Positions 45,701 through 54,070 of a stretch of 64,000 bases of DNA are shown in pieces (position 1 is the first letter of the stretch; each line of letters starts with the position of its first letter). The notes under the pieces are model-generated. The model did not search any database, was not told where the DNA came from, and was given only the letters and a program-made list of their open reading frames with translations. The DNA is taken from assembly GCA_033064195.1 (NCBI GenBank), contig JARBJD010000330.1:1-64000 (forward strand), in the 5' to 3' direction. The position numbers and the translations under genes are program-made. The DNA is from Blattamonas nauphoetae. Its lineage: Eukaryota; Preaxostyla; Oxymonadida.

Positions 45701-45848
45701 GTCTGCTGACGAAAACCGACTCTTCGAGCTTGATCTCGGAATGGTCATGGACTCCATTGGATGACAGATTGCTGTCCTTAACAAGAACACTGAGATCACT
45801 TGGTTGGCAGAATAACCAAGTAAGGACGAGAAAAACAGAGATCAGCAT
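36782..45848 (-). pseudogene. broken tandem duplicate of the 2646-residue beta-helix pseudokinase gene (copy 2)
   Basis: Homologous along its whole length to the neighbour at 28005-35945: signal peptide from the ATG at 45848 (MLISVFLVLTWLFCQPS), beta-helix ectodomain, membrane helix, and the same pseudokinase tail with RWQAPEL and VFSLGLVLWEIET. Two lesions split it. Near 44757 a net 8-base deletion relative to copy 1 shifts the frame, so the first segment stops at 44742 after ALDLTSTSLF-like residues. At 41423-41425 a single C-to-A change (plus strand) turns the Glu codon of copy 1 (NLKPQSPES) into TAA. The rest, 41422 to 36782, stays open. It also holds one extra 378-codon module. Either a recent pseudogene or, less likely, an assembly with two errors. 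The last 1528 codons could still be expressed from an internal start. Confidence 0.85.
40287..42554 (-). repeat. internal 1134-bp tandem module repeat in copy 2
   Basis: The block around 40287-40470 (GTCTCAGATTCTGGAGATTG onward) recurs at 41421-41600, an offset of exactly 1134 bases (378 codons). Both encode the LCGV.ELPCS.LSQAMRNLK module opener and the WILRGS.SNSL follow-on. Copy 1 has this module once. The right edge of the second unit is approximate. Confidence 0.7.
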
Positions 45849-45918
45849 TGACGGTGACAACAACGCGGTTGATGATTTCCGGCTGAGATCTTAAAAACAT
45901 AGTATGGCTTGATCAAAC
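45849..45918 (-). promoter_or_regulatory. conserved 5-prime flank of the tandem pair, copy 2
   Basis: Carries the same GATTTCCGGCTGAG (45874-45887) and CATAGTATGGCTTGATC (45898-45914) blocks as copy 1, at the same distance from the ATG. Similarity fades immediately to the right, marking the right edge of the duplicated unit. Confidence 0.4.
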
Positions 45919-46699
45919 AGCGTTCATTGCTTCAATAGTCTATTCAGTCAATCTCTGCATGAAAGACTAAAGAGATTTACCGGATCTGGTTCATACTGTT
46001 CTCATCAGATGAGGTGGAGTTTCAGAAACAAAGTGTGCACGTTGGAAAACAAGTTGAGTGAGTTCTGTCTTTAGAAATGAAGAGAAAACGCCTCTCCACA
46101 CTCAATTCGAGCTTGGCAGAGACGAACAGGAGAAACACTGGTCCAACAGAAAACGATGGAGAAGTGGTGTCTGAGTGTATGGAAGTGACCACAGAACAAG
46201 AAAAGACTGAATAGAAGCCAAGATACGAGATTCAGGGGAATCAACGACATCAAAACTGGTCGATCTCAGAGGACAGAGATGACGATGAAAAAAGACAGAA
46301 ACTGAAATGATGGACCATTCAATACGAAGAGACGATACACTCTCCTGTCTGCTCGGAAAGACGAAAGAAAATGAAATCTCGCAGAACAACGATCCAGATG
46401 GACCAGTCAGTGGTTCAACGAGATTTGCTGAGCATGAGGGAGGTGAAGTACGAGATGACAACAGAAAAGATGCGATGCAGAAGGAGAGTGAGGAGCAACA
46501 GAAAGACTGACAACTAAAAATGATGAAATGATGATCAACTCAAGATTGTCTAATCCGTCGATCAGAAAGAGAGAGAAACGGAAGAAACGGAGTGTGTGAT
46601 GAAATGGTGGTTCCAAAGATGATCAGTTGAGTGATGAAAACACTCATGATGAACTATTGAAATGAAATGAAGATCAGACGAGAACGAGATGAGAACAGG
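45919..46699. other. intergenic, nothing recognised
   Basis: Purine-rich plus strand with only weak frames. It is the 5-prime flank of copy 2 and the 3-prime flank of the next minus-strand gene. No RNA gene or repeat identified. Confidence 0.4.
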
Positions 46700-48108
46700 T
46701 CAACCAGTGATGGCGATGGAGGCGATTGGCTGTTGGTGGACGGGAGGATCAGGTGGTGAGAGTGTGGAGGAGAAGAGTGTGTTGAGATCGGAGAGCGAGG
46801 GGCGGTCGTTCGGGTCGAAAGAGAGACACTCCTCAACAATCGATGCCAGCGACGAGTCTTCCCAATTCTCAATCAGTGGCACTTGGCCTCCGTTCACTTG
46901 TCGACTCGCATTCACTGCATCCAGCTCCCCAAACGGCACAAGACCAGTCTCCAGTTCCCACAAAACGAGGCCAAGCCTAAAAACTGACGCCTTCAGAGCA
47001 TCAAATGGAACAGCTTGTGGTTCTTTCTCATCTTTCTTGTGGTCTCTGTCATCTTCATCAATCTGTTCAGGCGCACTCCAACGACGATCCTCTTCTCGCA
47101 TCTTCTTCCGATTCGCGATCTGATGTTCCGTCAGATCTGTCTCGTTCAAGTTCTGATCCAGTTTCAGGAAAACCGAGCCAGAAGAATCAACGAGGACCCA
47201 GTGCGACGAGAGTTGAGTGAGGACGTCGCTGAATGGATTGTGTTGCACGAGTCGATTCAGCCCAGCCACCAACTGTCGTCGGATCTCCACCTTCGGCAGA
47301 TCACTTCTCTTCTCAACGTGGAGCGCTGAGTACAGTGTTCGGTTCGCAGGAACACGAACCACAGCTGGCTCACCTTCGCATTTCAACACTTCCACATGTT
47401 CGATGAATGATTGTCCAAAAGACGAGAATTGTTGTTGGTCCTGAGCAACACCATTGCTGATCATGTTGAAAGAGTTTGGATGGAGTGTCACATTGGTTGT
47501 GTCCAAAACTGGTCGAATGGTTGAATTGTTCTCAAGTTCCTCTTCTTTTACTTCGACTTGGCACTCGTCCAGCTCACTCATCGCTTTTGGTTTCTCTTCC
47601 TTTTTCTTCTTTTGTTGACGTCGACAAATCAGAACAAGCACGACGATCAGAAGGAAGAGGAGGAGAACGACGGAGCACACAATCGGAACAACAATCGACA
47701 CAACTCGACCACCCTGCGACATGTTCCCTTTCAGTCCTGTCAGCGAGAACGAATCTGTCTTTCCACTCTCACCAAACAGAACACGACAGTGCAGATCGAG
47801 TTTCTTGTTCAGCAAAGCGAGCGATGACTGATGAAGAGACAGTTCGATTGTGTCTTCTTTCCACAATGTCACTTCGGATGCATCCAACTTAACCAAAATG
47901 TGTTCGCCTTCCGAGTGTTCTGATTCGGAGAGCGCAATACGTTCAAACACTTCGAAAGACAGATCACACGGGATGAAGATCTTCCCTTTCAACACAATCT
48001 CATACGCCTTCGCTTTCCTGTCGAACTTGGAAGTTGACTCTGCCGACGAGAGGGATGGGATGAAGAAGGGTGTTGGAAGAATCGTATCTTCCTTCTCGAC
48101 TGAGCAGT
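46700..48108 (-). pseudogene. C-terminal part of a DIRS-interrupted beta-helix pseudokinase gene
   Basis: Encodes the membrane-proximal region (FFIPSLSSAEST, KGKIFIPCDLSFEVFE), a membrane helix (VVSIVVPIVCSVVLLLFLLI, nucleotides about 47640-47715) and a kinase-like tail. The tail keeps RWSAPEQ, VFRLGLVLWELETGLVPF and CLSFDPNDRPSL, with SHWVLVDSSGSVFLKL in place of HRD and DFG. The frame is open to the DIRS element at 48109 and resumes at 55790: the two flanks join without gain or loss of a base in frame (WISTT, then NCSV), matching the spacing of the homologous WISSSDC in the 3632-residue protein. On its own this part has no start codon or signal peptide. Confidence 0.85.
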
Positions 48109-48126
48109 GGAGTTCCCCCTGGTCAC

Positions 48127-48184
48127 TCCAAGCCCAAACGAGGGCTCCTCAACACATCGAGATAGTACACTGACGTGTAATGGG
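48127..48184. repeat. DIRS left inverted terminal repeat (outer part)
   Basis: TCCAAGCCCAAACGAGGGCT and onward to TGTAATGGG matches the inverse of 55733-55789 with two substitutions and one indel. The repeat resumes at 51074-51087 (TGCCAGATCGAAAC), after the nested transposon. The 18 bases outside it (48109-48126) occur only at this end and in the internal complementary region. Confidence 0.85.
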
Positions 48185-48276
48185 GGTTAAGTATAGGCGC
48201 AGATCCGATTTTCGCTACGCGCAGATCTAAAAATTTGGATACGCGCAGATCCAAATGGATACACGCAGATCTAAAC
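48185..48276. repeat. left terminal inverted repeat of the nested transposon
   Basis: About 90 bp, with CGCAGATC at four positions roughly 22-27 bases apart. It matches the inverse of 50973-51064; the longest difference is a short AT-rich stretch. Confidence 0.85.
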
Positions 48277-48421
48277 TTTTGTTGTTTCTGTTTGAATTTA
48301 TGGCTGATTGTTGTCTCAGAAAACTTCAATATGGACTGATTTACTCTCAAACATCTTTCAGAATAACAAATCGATCGAAAAAAGTTGATTAATTATGCAA
48401 GGTGATTCCAAAAAAGTGACT

Positions 48422-48618
48422 GTCGTGAATTGCTGTTTAAAGAGACTGCACTGGATGAAATCTTGAAAATTCTGGTTGTGATCCATGATAATGCTAATAT
48501 ACCCGACTACGGTGACAAAGACCAAGGGTTATGGAGTGTGTTGGCCTTCGGCATTGGAGGCGTTCAATTTGACAACATGGCGGCTTCTATGGTATTAAAA
48601 AGATCAAAAAGAATGTAG
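48422..48618 (+). pseudogene. captured gene fragment inside the nested transposon
   Basis: The frame reads CRELLFKETALDEILKILVV then IHDNANIPDYGDKDQGLW and ends at a stop at 48618. The composition is that of a folded helical protein, loosely like an armadillo/HEAT repeat, but I do not recognise the family. There is no start codon or upstream exon. It lies opposite to the coiled-coil gene, so two different host loci seem to have been captured. Confidence 0.4.
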
Positions 48619-48797
48619 TAGTGGATTGAATTGTTGCTGTGTTAATTTGGAGGGGAGAAAGGGGGTTGAGCGACGAGGTGGTTGTGGTTGCATAGTTTGA
48701 GAAAGAATACGTAGAGCGAAAGGACGCCTATCATGATTGATTGAACATAGATGAACCAAAATTGTCATTATCTGGTCGTTTACAGTTGGATGAGTTA

Positions 48798-50865
48798 TCA
48801 CCCTCCTCGCTCCACATTGGCGAACGGCGACGACCTTTGCACGTCTTCGCTCCGCTTCTCTTTCTCCCGCTCGACCTTCCCTTTCGACGACCCAATTTTC
48901 GGAGGTGTGTGTGTTGCTTGTAGGCTGCCCTCCTTCGAAGTAGCTGCGACCTTCTTTGGAGTAGCCTGAGCGGGCTGAAGACGAACGAGCTGGTGCTTTC
49001 TTTGCTGAGGATGGGCGTTGTGGCGATTTGGGGCGACGAGAATCACAACATCTTCCTCGTCGCCGACCGAGTGACTCCGATTCTGTTTCTTCTTCTTCCC
49101 AATCAGCTTTTGGAACGCCTTCCTCTCCGCGTCTCGCTTCTCCCTCTCCTTCATCTGCGCCTCCTTCACCACCTTCCGCCGCTCGGCCTCCTCATCGTCC
49201 TTCATCTCTAGCTCGATCCTCCGCTTCTCTTCCTCCAGCGCTTTCTCCTCTTTCGACTTCCCTCTCGTCAGCCACGGTTTGTCGCCTGCCTGTGCCTTCT
49301 TCTCTACCTCGAGCTGTTGCAGTTTCTCTTCGTATTCCCGCTGTTTCTTGTCGTCCACTTAATTTTTTGTTGTGCAGCTGGTTTCGTCTCTTTCGACTGT
49401 TGGAATGACACGCCGGTCGGTGTCCTCGGTCGGGCTGAGCGTGGCTGAGACGGAGCTGGCGAGGCTGCTCGTTGAAGCATTCCCTGCAACTCCCCAAATT
49501 GGTCTTCCAATTTCTGCATTTTCTGTTTGTCGGTGCTTTTGGGGCGATCGGACAGAGGTGAGCCGGTTTTTGGTCGATCGGCGACTGTGGGAGTGACACG
49601 CCTGGCTGAGAGTGGCCTTCTCTCTGCACTCTTCGGTGGAGCCTGTTTGGGTGCAGGAGCAGCTGAACTTGGTCAAGGAGCTGATGTTGGGCGTGGAGAG
49701 ACTCTTCTTCTTCTGGACTGAGATGGGTTCGTACGAACGAGGGTCTGGCTGGGAATATTGTGACGGGGGAAGCGAAGGGGGAGCATTGCTTCCATCCATT
49801 TTGGCATCAATTGCCATTTTGTTCCGTCGGGCCTGTTCCTGTTGATTAAAAAAGTTGCGACGAGCTTCTTCACGAATCATGCGTTCTCGATCCTCTCTGG
49901 CTTTCATTTCCCTCATCTTTTGCTCTCTCGCTTCAGCAGCTCGAGATTCAGCTTCTCTTCGCCTTTGCTCCATCTCTGCCGCCTGTCGCCTGCGTTCGGC
50001 CTCCTTGGCCGCTTCTTGCCTTCTTAATTGCTCCATACGCTGTCCTTGAGCCTCTGCAGCGGCAGCATACGCGGCTTGCTGCTTCTTTACCAACTCTTCC
50101 GCCCTCTGCCGTTCCTTTTCGAGTGCTTGTTGTCTCAAGATCTCTCTTTGTCTGGCTTTGGCTTCTTCCACCCTGTGTTCGGCCTCCATTCGCTCTTTTG
50201 ACTGAACATTGTTCTGTGCTTGAGGAGTGGATGCTCGTGGAACTGGTGAATGGGCTCGATTTGGTGGTTGTGTCGGTTTCACAGCCTGTTGTTGTGGAGG
50301 CAGATAATTAAGCGAAAATATCGTTCATCCAAACAGTCTCCGGTACTGGTATTTCATTTTCACGGAAATGACTCACCAAACGCCAACATCAGAACGAAAT
50401 TTTGACGAGTGGCCTCAGAAGTAGCAGGATCGCGATGGATCAGGAAAGTTGTCAAATTTACATAAAGTTGCTGATCATCTGGATCACTTGTTGATCATTC
50501 AAGACAGATATCACCCAAGTTACGTTGAGGAGGATCCTGATGAGGATCGAGATGGTTTCGAGAGAAGAGGAGGAGTAGGATGAAGAGAAAGATGCAGATC
50601 CTGCGAGAACAGAGGAATGAAAGAGCAAAGAGTTGAGGTACGTGAATATTTTAAGAATAAGAGCAGAAAATGAAGAGGAAAAGGTGGGCAATCAAATGGA
50701 TACACAGAACAGCCTAACGTGTGATCCATGTGCAAGAAAAGGGAAAAATATGGTCAGTGTGGGAAAATGACATACCAAGCTAAGTAATATTGGACTCTGA
50801 TTTGGAGTTGAAACATCAATCGAGAGACGGGTGATGGTAAGATCAACATTCTCGTTTGACGACAT
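48798..50865 (-). pseudogene. captured multi-exon coiled-coil gene inside the nested transposon
   Basis: Likely first exon 50776-50865: ATG then MSSNENVDLTITRLSIDV, 30 codons, ending at a GTATGT donor. Another exon-like stretch near 50385-50475 reads DPDDQQLYVNLTTFLIHRD and ends at GTGAGT. A long part follows an acceptor CAACAACAG at about 50284. The long part is proline-rich, then a charged coiled coil (EAKARQREILRQQALEKERQ; EAERRRQAAEMEQRR), a proline/serine linker, a second coiled coil (EEKALEEEKRRIELEMKDDE) and a basic tail, with a stop at 48798. Frame changes near 49675 and 49365 suggest single-base deletions. Retained introns imply capture at the DNA level. The function is not recognised; coiled-coil proteins of this type are often cytoskeletal, which is only a guess. 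Confidence 0.6.
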
Positions 50866-50972
50866 TACAAAATTAGATTTATGAAAAGTATGTGAGAGTA
50901 AAAATGAATTGTGAGCATTCAGAGTGAAATAACATGAATAGGATATGGTAAGCACAAAACAATCAACGATCC

Positions 50973-51064
50973 TTTTGGATCTGCGTGTATCCATTTGGAT
51001 CTGCGCGTATCCCTTTTTTTAGATCTGCGTGTAGCGAAAATCGGATCTGCGCCTATACTTAACC
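50973..51064. repeat. right terminal inverted repeat of the nested transposon
   Basis: Inverse of 48185-48276 with a few differences. It ends in CCTATACTTAACC directly before the second copy of TGTAATGGG. Confidence 0.85.
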
Positions 51065-51087
51065 TGTAATGGGTGCCAGATCGAAAC

Positions 51088-52278
51088 ATGTCTCAACTTC
51101 GAAACGAAGAGACCTTGCCGCAAACTCCATCACAAGTCCGCCAGCAGTTCGATGACGAGCTTATTATTACGCTTGCGGCTCAGATTGCAGACAAAATACC
51201 AACATTGTTGACTCAGATGAATACGCAAAAAATCATGGAATCAAGTCGAGACAATGCCCAATCGATGGATTCACAACATCAAGAAAGTGACAGGAAGCAA
51301 CTTTTGGGAAGAGAAATCCGAAAAATGAAGCGGAACATGGCGAGTGGAATCGATCCAGCTGAGGATTCAGATTCATCTATTTCTCGGGATCAACGGCGCT
51401 CAGCACGTTCAAATGGACACAACCGGCATAAATACAACATTGACTCGTGCACAAGCACATCAGAATTTTCATCATCCATATCGTCCAGCAGAGACAGTTC
51501 CTCATCGAGTTCTCGTGATGAAAGGCGACGAAGTCACCAAAAAAGGAGAGATCATCGACGAAAAGCAAAAGGATGGAAGAAACATCACGGAAGTCGGTCA
51601 AGATCAAGCTCATCCAGAACACACCGGTCACGACGCATGTCGCACCGCAGTTCCCGCCGAAGACAAGAACAATTGAAAAAGAATATTCTCCGGGAGTTGC
51701 GAAAGCAAGAGCCGACCTTCAAAAAGGGTTGGCTTAAGGTTGCGCTTCCGGCCCAGCAGAGGGACGCATCGAACTTACGATCATCTTCAATGCGGAACGT
51801 CCTGGAGATTCCTGTCGAAATGGCTAAGAATAGCCTCATTCTCACTCCGGACAGACGAATTCAAGATCAGGCGCTCCTTACATCGACCCAATCCAGCCTT
51901 TCTTCAGTTGGCTTGATGGCTGAGGTCTACGGACAAGTATGCGATGAACAACCTCCCTCACACATTCTGTCGACGATCGGGGAAGCAATGATGTCTTCTG
52001 CTGATGCGGCGTGTTGCGCGCATTATGCCAGATACGTGACACCTTCGAATTCTGGTCGAATAGCATCTATATTGAACTTAACTCAGCCTGCCTCGGTGGA
52101 TTCAGATCTGCTCACCCCTCCAAATCAGCGCCAGTCAAATGGAACACAGGGCGGTCATAGTCAATCTCAGACCATGAATCATTCGGCTTTCTCTCCCAGT
52201 GGGGGGTCAGGCCTCCCCCCGAATCAAACAAAAGGCCCATACAACCAACGATATCAAAAACAGCGGCCTCGAATTTAG
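51088..52278 (+). CDS. DIRS gag-like protein
   Basis: A frame of 396 residues from the ATG at 51088 (MSQLRNEETLPQ); it is open a little upstream, where a GTG overlaps the terminal repeat. The N-terminal third is acidic and Ser-rich. Then comes an Arg/Ser-rich basic stretch (SSSRTHRSRRMSHRSSRR) suited to nucleic-acid binding, then a conserved-looking helical segment (PTFKKGWLKVALPAQQRD to ADAACCAHYARYV) and a low-complexity tail. Its position before the polymerase and the basic region support a gag role; no zinc knuckle is seen. The terminal repeat that should carry its promoter is split from it by the nested transposon ending 23 bases upstream of the ATG. Confidence 0.75.
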   Translation: MSQLRNEETLPQTPSQVRQQFDDELIITLAAQIADKIPTLLTQMNTQKIMESSRDNAQSMDSQHQESDRKQLLGREIRKMKRNMASGIDPAEDSDSSISRDQRRSARSNGHNRHKYNIDSCTSTSEFSSSISSSRDSSSSSSRDERRRSHQKRRDHRRKAKGWKKHHGSRSRSSSSRTHRSRRMSHRSSRRRQEQLKKNILRELRKQEPTFKKGWLKVALPAQQRDASNLRSSSMRNVLEIPVEMAKNSLILTPDRRIQDQALLTSTQSSLSSVGLMAEVYGQVCDEQPPSHILSTIGEAMMSSADAACCAHYARYVTPSNSGRIASILNLTQPASVDSDLLTPPNQRQSNGTQGGHSQSQTMNHSAFSPSGGSGLPPNQTKGPYNQRYQKQRPRI

Positions 52279-53855
52279 TCTCAGAGCAGATTCCTCTCCC
52301 ACTTCGTCTCCTCAACTCAATAGACAACTGGACGAAAGTTGGGGGAGCGCAGCGAGTGCAGGCAGGTGCACTTTGGAATTGGAAAGATGCGGAGTCTCCA
52401 CAGCGACTCCAGAACTTGAGCTGGGCGCCTCCGTTCCGTGGGAACCCGGAGGAAACGGAGGCGTTCCGGGCTCTCCTGGAGGAAGAGTTGAGGGCAGGAG
52501 TTGTTGTCGAGGTGCCGATTCATGAAGTAGGAATGTCGCTCCATACGTTCTTAGTCCCCAAGCCTGGGGGGAAATTCCGAAAAATACTCAATGCGTCACC
52601 TCTGAACGACGAGATTCAGGTGGACCATTTCAAAATGGAAAATATCAAAACAGTGATGGACCTGATTGTCGGTGGGGAATGGATGACCAGTCTAGACATT
52701 CGGAACGCTTATCAACATGTCATAGTACCTCCTCAGCTTCGTCGTTATCTGTGCTTCGGCTACAACAACACCTTCTACCAATATGTTGGAATGCCCTTCG
52801 GGCTTGCAACCGCACCGCGGACTTTCACAAAAATTATCAAGATTGCAGTCAAATCGATGAGAGAAGAGCTCCAGACTCCAATTGTGTTTTACCTCGACGA
52901 CATTCTACTCCTATTCAAGACCAAAGAGGAAGCAGAAACGAAGACAAAGCAAGCCATGGAAAGGTTGGAAGCACTGGGATTCGAACTGTCTCAGAACAAA
53001 TGTCAGACAATCCCAAGTCAAACGATCGACTTTCTCGGTTGGACGATAGCATCACATACTCAGACCCTTTCCATTACACAGTCCAGGCAGAGCAAGCTGC
53101 TGAACACCCTTCGCATTCTTTGGCCGCAGGCGGTATCCAGCCAGCTGATACAGGTCAGAGCGCTGGCGAAAATTATAGGCCAGCTCAACTTCTTGCGCGA
53201 AGTCGTTCCCTCAGCGAGTCTCTATCTCAAAAGATTCAACAAGTTGAGAGACGAAACAGTCCGGAAGGCAGGATGGAACTCCAAGGCTCAGCTGTCTCCC
53301 CTTCTCAAGGGAGAGATCACATTCTGGAAGGCAACGATCACGGAGAATATACCACATTCGTTCAGACAACAGACCCCACAAGCGAACTTGACTGTAGATG
53401 CCAGTCCCATGGGGTGGGGGTGTGTATTGGAGAGGAAAGGACAGACAACGTACCTACACGACAGCTGGACGGAACGACAACAGACAGAGACATCCAACTG
53501 GAAAGAAACTGCAGCAATCAGGTTTGCAGTAATCCGAGCAGCACCGATCCTCCATCCACAAGGAGTTACAGCAGTCCAGGTGTTCAGCGACAACACTGCA
53601 GCAGTCAACAACCTTCGGAGGCAGAGAGCATGCCCAGCGTTGACTCCAATCACCCGGCTGACACTAAAAACGATCCAGACAGCGGGCCTGACGATGACCG
53701 GGATCAACCACATCCCTGGGACACTCAATTCCACTGCGGATGCCCTGTCAAGACTTCATCCGCAGGCAGAATACACATTCACTCCACAGGCAATGAAAAC
53801 CATTCAAGAAAGATTGTCACTCGATCCGCAGATCGATCTTTTGCATCAGCGCTGA
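52161..53855 (+). CDS. DIRS reverse transcriptase-RNase H
   Basis: The frame is open from 52161, overlapping the end of gag in another phase, so expression by frameshift or internal initiation is likely; the first plain non-ATG start is near 52356. Reverse transcriptase: FLVPKPGGKFRKILNASPLN (palm entry), MTSLDIRNAYQHV, FGLATAPRTFTK and the catalytic YLDDILLLF, then FLGWTI. RNase H follows: TVDASPMGWG, NWKETAA, VFSDNTAAVNNL and NSTADALSRLHP carry the acidic residues. The frame ends at 53855 within DLLHQR, but one extra T would continue into DLFASALNKQC, the usual downstream segment of DIRS polymerases (next frame, to 54070). I therefore read this as a frameshifted copy. Confidence 0.9.
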   Translation, partial: SISDHESFGFLSQWGVRPPPESNKRPIQPTISKTAASNLVSEQIPLPLRLLNSIDNWTKVGGAQRVQAGALWNWKDAESPQRLQNLSWAPPFRGNPEETEAFRALLEEELRAGVVVEVPIHEVGMSLHTFLVPKPGGKFRKILNASPLNDEIQVDHFKMENIKTVMDLIVGGEWMTSLDIRNAYQHVIVPPQLRRYLCFGYNNTFYQYVGMPFGLATAPRTFTKIIKIAVKSMREELQTPIVFYLDDILLLFKTKEEAETKTKQAMERLEALGFELSQNKCQTIPSQTIDFLGWTIASHTQTLSITQSRQSKLLNTLRILWPQAVSSQLIQVRALAKIIGQLNFLREVVPSASLYLKRFNKLRDETVRKAGWNSKAQLSPLLKGEITFWKATITENIPHSFRQQTPQANLTVDASPMGWGCVLERKGQTTYLHDSWTERQQTETSNWKETAAIRFAVIRAAPILHPQGVTAVQVFSDNTAAVNNLRRQRACPALTPITRLTLKTIQTAGLTMTGINHIPGTLNSTADALSRLHPQAEYTFTPQAMKTIQERLSLDPQIDLLHQR

Positions 53856-54070
53856 ACAAACAATGCGCAGCATATGTCTCGCTATCTCAGGACGAAAACG
53901 CAGTTGGAAGAAACGCATTCTCCCTCGACTGGTCCGGGATGATTCAACCACTTCTTCATCCTCCTATTCTGCTGATCACTCGGGTTCTGAACAAGCTGAT
54001 GAAGGAAACAGTTCATCAGGGGATTCTGATCACCCCAAACTGGGACAATCAACCTTGGTCCCTCTCCTGA
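53841..54070 (+). pseudogene. out-of-frame continuation of the DIRS polymerase
   Basis: Frame plus 1 relative to the polymerase: FASALNKQCAAYVSLSQDEN, AFSLDWSGMIQPLL, ILLITRVLNKLMKE, GILITPNWDNQPWS. DIRS-type polymerases carry such a segment just after RNase H. A single-base loss in the T run at about 53840 separates it from the RNase H frame. It stops at 54070. Confidence 0.6.

Larger units (their letters stand above)
48185..51064. mobile_element. nested Pack-type DNA transposon with 9-bp target duplication and captured genes
   Basis: The ends GGTTAAGTATAGGCGCAGAT and its inverse are perfect over the first 36 bases and similar over about 90. The 9-bp sequence TGTAATGGG directly flanks both sides (48176-48184 and 51065-51073); the uninterrupted right DIRS repeat has it once, which shows the empty site. 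Each end carries four CGCAGATC motifs, probable transposase sites. A 9-bp duplication is usual for Mutator-like elements; 8-9 bp also occurs in Merlin, so the superfamily is open. No transposase frame is present. The interior holds a multi-exon coiled-coil gene (minus strand) and a gene fragment (plus strand), as in Pack-MULEs. The element moved in trans, if at all. Confidence 0.85.

Noticed and set aside
36782-45848. Reading the three open segments of copy 2 as three separate genes
   Set aside because: Their junctions align inside one continuous homologue and are explained by one frameshift and one nonsense base.
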